Of a stretch of 64,000 nucleotides of DNA, positions 60,097-64,000 are shown in pieces; the first letter of the stretch is position 1, and every line of letters starts with the position of its first letter. The notes under the pieces were generated by a model, which saw only the letters and a program-made list of their open reading frames with translations, made no database searches and was not told the origin of the DNA. This DNA comes from RGIG7213 sp045545665 (lineage in GTDB: Bacteria; Bacillota; Clostridia; Oscillospirales; CAG-272). The stretch lies in contig JAZQBL010000046.1 in assembly GCA_045545665.1 (NCBI GenBank), positions 62,001 to 126,000 of the forward strand, given 5' to 3'. The translations under genes were made by a program, and so were the position numbers.

Positions 60097-61023
60097 ATGT
60101 CATCATACAACAGAGATACTAAATCATACGAAAGCTACGAGATGCTCTCAAAGCTTTTGAATACGGACAAAAAAGAAAATATAGACGTTGTGTACGACAC
60201 GCTCAAAAGGCTGACTGAAAGCTCATATCAGGGCAGTCTTGCGGAAAATGAAGCGCAGTACGCAAAGGCAAGAGATACTCTTTCGCAAAACAGGGCGAAA
60301 GCGGATAAATATCTGAATTATTTTGTAACGGAGGGCGGCTATGCAAACAGCGGAGTTGCAACAGATGCACGTATCAAGCAGGAGCTTAACTACGAAAGCA
60401 ACGTAAGCGATCTTAATTCCGAACAGCTCGCATCCAAAAACGAGCTTGAAAGAAGCAAGGAAGAAAGACTCGCAGAAATAGAATCCGAACGTGCAAAAGC
60501 GCAGGCGGAAGCCGATTCGGAGCTTGCCGAATCCGTTTACAAAAACGAACAGCTGAAGCTTCAGCAAAAACAGCTTGAGCAGGACAACTATTGGAAGAAA
60601 AAGCAGTACGAGCTTGACAAACAAAGCTCAGGGTCAGGCGGCGCTTCGGGTTCAAATACGGCTTACAACGCCGTTATGTACAACGATACCATGGCGAAGT
60701 TCGGAAGCTGTAATACAGCCGATGAGATGCAGCAGATGTACGATTCGCTCGTCGGTGCAAATTCGACAGCCGCACAGGGGGTCTACGGAAGCTATTATTC
60801 GAAGCTCATCACGGAAATGAGAGAGGCAATAATCGAAAAACGTGCAGAGGAAACGCACGACAACAACGTCCGTGAAATATGCACGCAGATGACGGAATAC
60901 GGCAGATCTCCCAATACCATATTCATAAGCTTGTACAGACAGGCTCTGACGGACGAAAATTCTCCTTATACAAAGCAGGAGGTTGAAGAAGCGTATAAAA
61001 GAGTCGTCGAAATGATGAAATGA
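60097..61023 (+). CDS. Coiled-coil protein, ejection/internal-protein-like
   Basis: 308 aa, mostly one long coiled coil (about 60-190; NELERSKEERLAEIESERAKAQAEADSELAESVYKNEQLKLQQ) with Ser/Gly linker (SSGSGGASGSN) and a C-terminal helical part. It starts 1 base after the tip gene with AGGAGGTATAA. Long coiled-coil proteins near the end of P22-like structural operons are injected with the DNA; that is the likely but unproven role here. Confidence 0.6.
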   Translation: MSSYNRDTKSYESYEMLSKLLNTDKKENIDVVYDTLKRLTESSYQGSLAENEAQYAKARDTLSQNRAKADKYLNYFVTEGGYANSGVATDARIKQELNYESNVSDLNSEQLASKNELERSKEERLAEIESERAKAQAEADSELAESVYKNEQLKLQQKQLEQDNYWKKKQYELDKQSSGSGGASGSNTAYNAVMYNDTMAKFGSCNTADEMQQMYDSLVGANSTAAQGVYGSYYSKLITEMREAIIEKRAEETHDNNVREICTQMTEYGRSPNTIFISLYRQALTDENSPYTKQEVEEAYKRVVEMMK

Positions 61024-61122
61024 TCTTTAAATAAAAAAATCTGTAATTCGGGCGGAAAGGTAAAGATCTTTTCAAAAAAGACACTCTTTAAAAATAAAAG
61101 GCTCCCTTGTGCAAAGGAAGCT

Positions 61123-61190
61123 CAGACCGCTGACAAAGGTAAAGTCAGCGGTCTGAATGCTCACGTGTTACGTGAGCATTTTTGTTTTGA
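61123..61190 (+). terminator. End-of-cassette hairpins
   Basis: CAGACCGCTGAC-N9-GTCAGCGGTCTG (61123-61155, perfect 12-bp arms) is followed at once by ATGCTCACG..CGTGAGCAT with TTTTTGTTTT. Together they can end the cassette transcript. The second hairpin is part of the 54-bp repeat copy 1. Confidence 0.8.
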
Positions 61191-61210
61191 GACGTGTTGA
61201 CAAAAAAGAT
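61157..61210 (-). repeat. 54-bp gene-tail repeat, copy 1
   Basis: An ATGCTCACG..CGTGAGCAT hairpin, then GAGACGTGTTGACAAAAAAGAT (+ strand reading). It lies 5 bp after the SUFU-domain stop. It is near-identical to copy 3 (63638-63691) and similar to copy 2. Confidence 0.85.
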
Positions 61211-61215
61211 GAGGT

Positions 61216-61827
61216 TTAGAAATTATCACTTCTATACCTTTCGGAAAGAAAATGCGGCTTCTCACCATTATCCGGATATAAATACTCACTGAATGCCTGA
61301 GGACCGATCTCCATCAGCTTTGCAAGATCGTTTTTATTGAGCAAAACGACCTGAAGGCAGGCAACGGTTTTTAGCATGCTTGTTTTACAGTGCAATATTT
61401 CAACTGTCCCGACAATCTGAGGGAACTCAATAAACGCCGCAACCATTTCATCATCGGGATCATCGTTTTGCCATTCAAAGCTATGTCCGTAAGTGATGTG
61501 ACATTGATTGTTATGAGCAAACGAGGCGATCATTACTAATTTATCAAAATACCAGCTTGCGATCTCTTGATTTTCCAAATTTTCATCAGCGTGAACAAAC
61601 ATTATGTATTCATTATGTTGAGAAACTGTATTAGGCACCGGCGGCATTTTATAATCGCTTGCTCCCATTGTTACGAGCTTCCAAAAAGGGTATTGCTCGT
61701 TTGGCTTATACAAAAGAATGTCAACGTGAAATCCGTTGTCAATAATCGGATGCATAACCGTAGAATCGGTTTGCTCGAAATATTTATCAAAGTGTTTGGT
61801 GATTTTGTCCATTTCTTTTGCTTTCAT
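61216..61827 (-). CDS. Suppressor-of-fused (SUFU) domain protein
   Basis: 203 aa with the SUFU-type core: HVDILLYKPN, WKLVTMGASDYKMPPVPN, EYIMFVHAD, and WYFDKLVMIA. Bacterial SUFU proteins often serve as immunity proteins to polymorphic toxins, but a toxin is not beside it here. The start at 61827 is chosen because the promoter's -10 (61855-61860) lies between it and the alternative Met at 61866, which would be untranscribed. AAAGGCGG site. Confidence 0.8.
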   Translation of the reverse strand: MKAKEMDKITKHFDKYFEQTDSTVMHPIIDNGFHVDILLYKPNEQYPFWKLVTMGASDYKMPPVPNTVSQHNEYIMFVHADENLENQEIASWYFDKLVMIASFAHNNQCHITYGHSFEWQNDDPDDEMVAAFIEFPQIVGTVEILHCKTSMLKTVACLQVVLLNKNDLAKLMEIGPQAFSEYLYPDNGEKPHFLSERYRSDNF

Positions 61828-61854
61828 AATTAATGACACCGCCTTTCTGCTTTC

Positions 61855-61883
61855 ATTATAGCACACTTTGGGGTGGATTGCAA
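61855..61883 (-). promoter_or_regulatory. Promoter of the SUFU gene
   Basis: -35 TTGCAA (rc of 61878-61883), 17-bp spacer, -10 TATAAT (rc of 61855-61860). Confidence 0.78.
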
Positions 61884-61915
61884 GATAAAAGATAGTGTTT
61901 TAAGTTTTTAGTGAT

Positions 61916-61965
61916 ATGCTGACTCCGTGAGCATTTTCATTTTGAGACGTGTTGACAAAAAAGAT
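61916..61965 (-). repeat. 54-bp gene-tail repeat, copy 2
   Basis: ATGCTGACTCCGTGAGCAT (degenerate hairpin) then the shared tail GAGACGTGTTGACAAAAAAG. It starts 6 bp past the XRE-membrane gene's stop (61972). Confidence 0.8.
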
Positions 61966-61971
61966 TCCAAA

Positions 61972-63393
61972 TTATTTTGTGTACTCTATTTGATATTCCA
62001 CTAATTTCATTGTATTGCTCTCGGCGTTGTATAGAACGTTGATAAACACATACGTTCCGCTTGAACTCGGCAATTTGTTGAATTCTCCCGTGTCCTTGTT
62101 GTAGATAATATAGTAGTCGCTGGTTTGAATATCGCAGAAATACGAGGTGATACCAACCATATCATTGGGAATATCGGATATCCACTTTGCGTCATTTGAA
62201 ATATTTTTCTCAAATTGCCCCACAGCGGTATCGTCAAAGTAAATATCGCTCGTTGAATAAATATATCCGCGAGGAACAGATTGCGTTTCTTTTGTCCAAT
62301 CCTGCGTGTTGATATGCGAATGCGTCGGAATATCAATATTCAACATTTGCTCCGTATTGACAATCGGCTCGTCGCCGTGTGAATAGATATCAGAAAAAAT
62401 GAAGGTAAACGATCCGTAAATGCAGAGTAGTGCCGCCATGATAATGCCCACGATTACGTTCTTTTTATACTTGTATCCTTTTTTCTTTAAGTAGAAGCCG
62501 AACACAATAGAGGCAATTGGAACAGGAAGGAACAAAAAGAATATCCACATATTCTCCGTCATTGCTTGATTGATTCCGGATAATATAGCAACACCGATCA
62601 ATGCCCCCCATATCGTGCAAATGGAAAGAACGAAAAGAAGAATGGAGATGATTTTTAATTTATCCTTGGGCTTTTTTGCTTCAACCTTGTCTGGTGTATT
62701 ATTGCAAAAAGTAATGAAAGTTGATTCAGGAATCAAGACATCTTTTTTAATAATATAGCTTTGACCCGCAATCTGCAAAACAAGATAGTTTCCAAAAGAG
62801 TGGATTTTTTCAATATCATCAAAGTATATTTTCAGCGTCTTTGTGACTTCTTTGTTTTTGGAAATGTTCAGTATAAAATAGTCTTCAAATATTTCATAAG
62901 AATAGGTGCTCTCCAAAATTCTGCATTCACTGGTTTTCCACGCTTTGCTATAAGCGAAATAACCTTTGATATGAGAAATCACACCGACCAGAAAATAGCC
63001 TAAAAGTAAACCTATAATGGTATTGTTCGCTCCTGCTGCGGCAAGGAAAACAAAAAGGACGATGCAAGCAAGCGTGAAAACAATCGCGCGTTTTATAAGC
63101 GGAAAACGGGCTTTTTTGAAAACTTCTTGCAAATCTGATTTTTCATATTTGAAAACGTACGCTTCTTTCGGCTCGTTCTTATTTTCCTTTATCGGCTCAG
63201 CTTCGCTCAAAATATCATCTATGGAAACCGAGAAAATTTCCTTGAGTCGAATCAAATTATCAACGGTAGGTAGTGTCTTATCCATTTCCCAAAGGCTGAC
63301 AGTCTGACGGCTGACGAGCATTTTTTGACCGAGTTCTTCTTGAGATAGCCCGATCTTTTTTCTGTAATATTGTATTTTCTCACCGACGGTCAT
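61972..63393 (-). CDS. XRE-HTH/membrane sensor fusion
   Basis: 473 aa: HTH_XRE (1-65, LSQEELGQKMLVSRQTVSLWE), two membrane helices (about 97-130), a YcxB-like domain, four more helices (about 235-345), then an extracellular-type C-terminus. DNA-binding and membrane sensing are in one chain. The ATG at 63393 has AAAGGAGGG upstream. A palindrome lies just upstream of its promoter, fitting autoregulation. Signal unknown. Confidence 0.8.
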   Translation of the reverse strand: MTVGEKIQYYRKKIGLSQEELGQKMLVSRQTVSLWEMDKTLPTVDNLIRLKEIFSVSIDDILSEAEPIKENKNEPKEAYVFKYEKSDLQEVFKKARFPLIKRAIVFTLACIVLFVFLAAAGANNTIIGLLLGYFLVGVISHIKGYFAYSKAWKTSECRILESTYSYEIFEDYFILNISKNKEVTKTLKIYFDDIEKIHSFGNYLVLQIAGQSYIIKKDVLIPESTFITFCNNTPDKVEAKKPKDKLKIISILLFVLSICTIWGALIGVAILSGINQAMTENMWIFFLFLPVPIASIVFGFYLKKKGYKYKKNVIVGIIMAALLCIYGSFTFIFSDIYSHGDEPIVNTEQMLNIDIPTHSHINTQDWTKETQSVPRGYIYSTSDIYFDDTAVGQFEKNISNDAKWISDIPNDMVGITSYFCDIQTSDYYIIYNKDTGEFNKLPSSSGTYVFINVLYNAESNTMKLVEYQIEYTK

Positions 63394-63419
63394 AAAAAGC
63401 CCTCCTTTCATGCAACATA

Positions 63420-63448
63420 ATTATATCACAAAGGTCAGAAAATGTAAA
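63420..63448 (-). promoter_or_regulatory. Promoter of the XRE-membrane gene
   Basis: -35 TTTACA (rc of 63443-63448), 17-bp spacer, -10 TATAAT (rc of 63420-63425). Confidence 0.75.
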
Positions 63449-63457
63449 GAACATCGT

Positions 63458-63474
63458 ACTTGACCGTGTCAAGT
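63458..63474. promoter_or_regulatory. Candidate operator palindrome
   Basis: ACTTGAC-cgt-GTCAAGT, perfect 7-bp arms, 10 bp upstream of the -35 box of the XRE-membrane gene. It has the size and symmetry of an XRE operator. Confidence 0.55.
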
Positions 63475-63637
63475 AGCACTTGCATCCCCATTTTTCTCTT
63501 TGTTAAAGGTTCACTTCTGCTCCCTTGCTCAAAGATGCCGATTGGCATCTTTTTTGTCAAGACGCATTGGAGGGCCAATCGGACGGCGCAAGCGCCTATC
63601 GGAAGGTCCGATTCCGCACAATGTGTTCAAAACAAAA
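63475..63637. other. Intergenic stretch before repeat copy 3
   Basis: The 306 bp between the XRE gene and the next gene hold the promoter, the palindrome, copy 3 of the 54-bp repeat and small hairpins such as GATGCCGAT-TGG-CATC (63535-63552) and a GGACGGCGCAAGCGCC segment (about 63582-63597). No gene is supported. Confidence 0.6.
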
Positions 63638-63691
63638 ATGCTCACGTGTTACGTGAGCATTTTCATTTTGAGACGTGTTGAGAAAAAAGAT
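63638..63691 (-). repeat. 54-bp gene-tail repeat, copy 3
   Basis: The perfect ATGCTCACG..CGTGAGCAT hairpin and tail GAGACGTGTTGAGAAAAAAG, ending 8 bp from the stop of the partial membrane gene. Confidence 0.85.
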
Positions 63692-63699
63692 GCTTTTTA

Positions 63700-63999
63700 T
63701 TATCGCTTTGTTTTTCTTCGGATTACATGATATACCGTATAATACAGTCCGACTAAAGCGCAAAAATACATAAAAAGCCCCAAGAAAAGAAATCCGGAGG
63801 ATTCTGTATCAAGCTTGCCGATCGTTTCATCGAAATTCAATAAAATGGTTTGGCCATTTGAAAATTCGACAATAGTGTTGCTGTTAGGGTGAATCAAAAG
63901 CGTAATATCATCATTTTTTGACAGCGATGATAGTTGATCACGAAGTTCTTCATTGATGGATACACCATCGATAAAATATCTGTTTCCGTCGGCGCAATC
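63700..63999 (-). CDS. Membrane protein, 5' end beyond the window
   Basis: The frame is open to the window edge (99 aa visible). The visible part has a polar segment with VEFSNGQTILLNFDETIG and one C-terminal membrane helix (GFLFLGLFMYFCALVGLYYTVY) ending in RRKTKR. Family unknown. As the third gene with the 54-bp repeat behind its stop it belongs to the small gene series at this end. Confidence 0.65.
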   Translation of the reverse strand, partial: DCADGNRYFIDGVSINEELRDQLSSLSKNDDITLLIHPNSNTIVEFSNGQTILLNFDETIGKLDTESSGFLFLGLFMYFCALVGLYYTVYHVIRRKTKR

Positions 64000-64000
64000 A

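Larger units (their letters stand above)
50194..61023 (+). mobile_element. Podovirus-type structural, packaging and lysis cassette (candidate domesticated particle locus)
   Basis: One-directional block of thirteen genes, from a promoter and structured leader to a strong hairpin region at about 61.1 kb. It has packaging (TerS, TerL), head (portal, scaffold-like, coat), connector, stabiliser, lysis (XhlA-like, holin, amidase), tip and coiled-coil ejection-like proteins. Tape measure and major tail proteins are absent, which suits a short-tailed (P22-like) design. Integrase, repressor, replication and antirepressor genes are absent, and host genes lie within 300 bp on both sides. Frames are intact. 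It may be a reduced prophage, a gene-transfer-agent-like element or a satellite. Confidence 0.75.

Noticed and set aside
50194..61023. Tailocin or contractile injection system
   Set aside because: No sheath, tube, baseplate or tape-measure genes, while coat, portal and terminase genes are present.
61157..63691. 54-bp repeats as integron attC sites
   Set aside because: The GTTRRRY core and its inverse RYYYAAC are not met (GTTGACA instead), and no integron integrase is in the window; kept as an unexplained cassette-like array.

Overview
The window looks like chromosome of an anaerobic, probably gut-dwelling Clostridia bacterium (Bacillota, perhaps Oscillospirales or Christensenellales; this is inference). 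The signs are strong AGGAGG-type ribosome binding sites, sigma-A promoters with 17-bp spacers, Gram-positive type LexA boxes (CGAAC..GTTCG) in front of lexA and recA, L10 and L20 type ribosomal leaders, a radical acyl-CoA dehydratase activase system, and dispersed hairpin repeats between genes. No rRNA or tRNA gene was seen.

Layout. 1-5.3 kb (+): a cut cwlD-type amidase, radA, two RNA-modification genes and a lipoprotein N-acyltransferase gene. 5.5-9.5 kb (-): a four-helix-bundle protein, rplJ-rplL with its leader, lexA, and infC-rpmI-rplT with an attenuator leader. 9.6-18.3 kb (-): an MFS transporter, then a six-gene unit (class III aminotransferase, FGGY kinase, amidohydrolase, fucose/arabinose-isomerase-like protein, ROK kinase, PAP2 phosphatase) that looks like an uncharacterised sugar-derivative pathway. 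18.3-26.5 kb (-): cell-shape and housekeeping run zapA, U32 peptidase, dut, maf, mreB, mreC, mreD, PBP2. 26.6-31.3 kb (+): proB, SOS-controlled recA with recX, birA, rpmB, and a GME-fold protein. 31.3-39.2 kb: a LexA-like autocleaving repressor facing a small membrane protein across matching operators, a lone OppA-type lipoprotein, an acyl-CoA ligase, an ECF sigma/anti-sigma pair, and metA. 39.2-46.6 kb (+): a LysR regulator, a split activase/2-hydroxyacyl-CoA dehydratase system, a YqeG phosphatase, a cysteine-rich membrane microprotein and a secreted tyrosine phosphatase. 46.7-49.9 kb (-): two tandem paralogous glycoside-hydrolase-like proteins under a LacI-type operator.

50.2-61.0 kb (+) is the most unusual region: a complete, apparently intact podovirus-type head, packaging and lysis cassette (TerS, TerL, portal, scaffold-like, P22-type coat, connector, stabiliser, XhlA-like, holin, LysM amidase, glycine-rich tip protein, coiled-coil ejection-like protein). 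It has its own promoter and structured leader but no integrase, repressor, replication gene or tail tape-measure. Host-type genes flank it closely on both sides, and host-type repeats sit inside its structural operon. It is a candidate domesticated particle locus. 61.2-64.0 kb (-) holds three separate genes (a SUFU-domain protein, an XRE-membrane fusion, a membrane protein), each with the same ~54-bp repeat 5-8 bp after its stop codon.

Three repeat types recur: chains of small hairpins joined by ATCAC-type spacers (about 6.0, 27.5 and 54.3 kb), 22-bp GGGTCG..CGACCC palindromes with TATCTATTATC tracts (22.9 and 54.4 kb), and the 54-bp repeat of the last 3 kb. Functions are read from motifs and gene order only; no database search was run.
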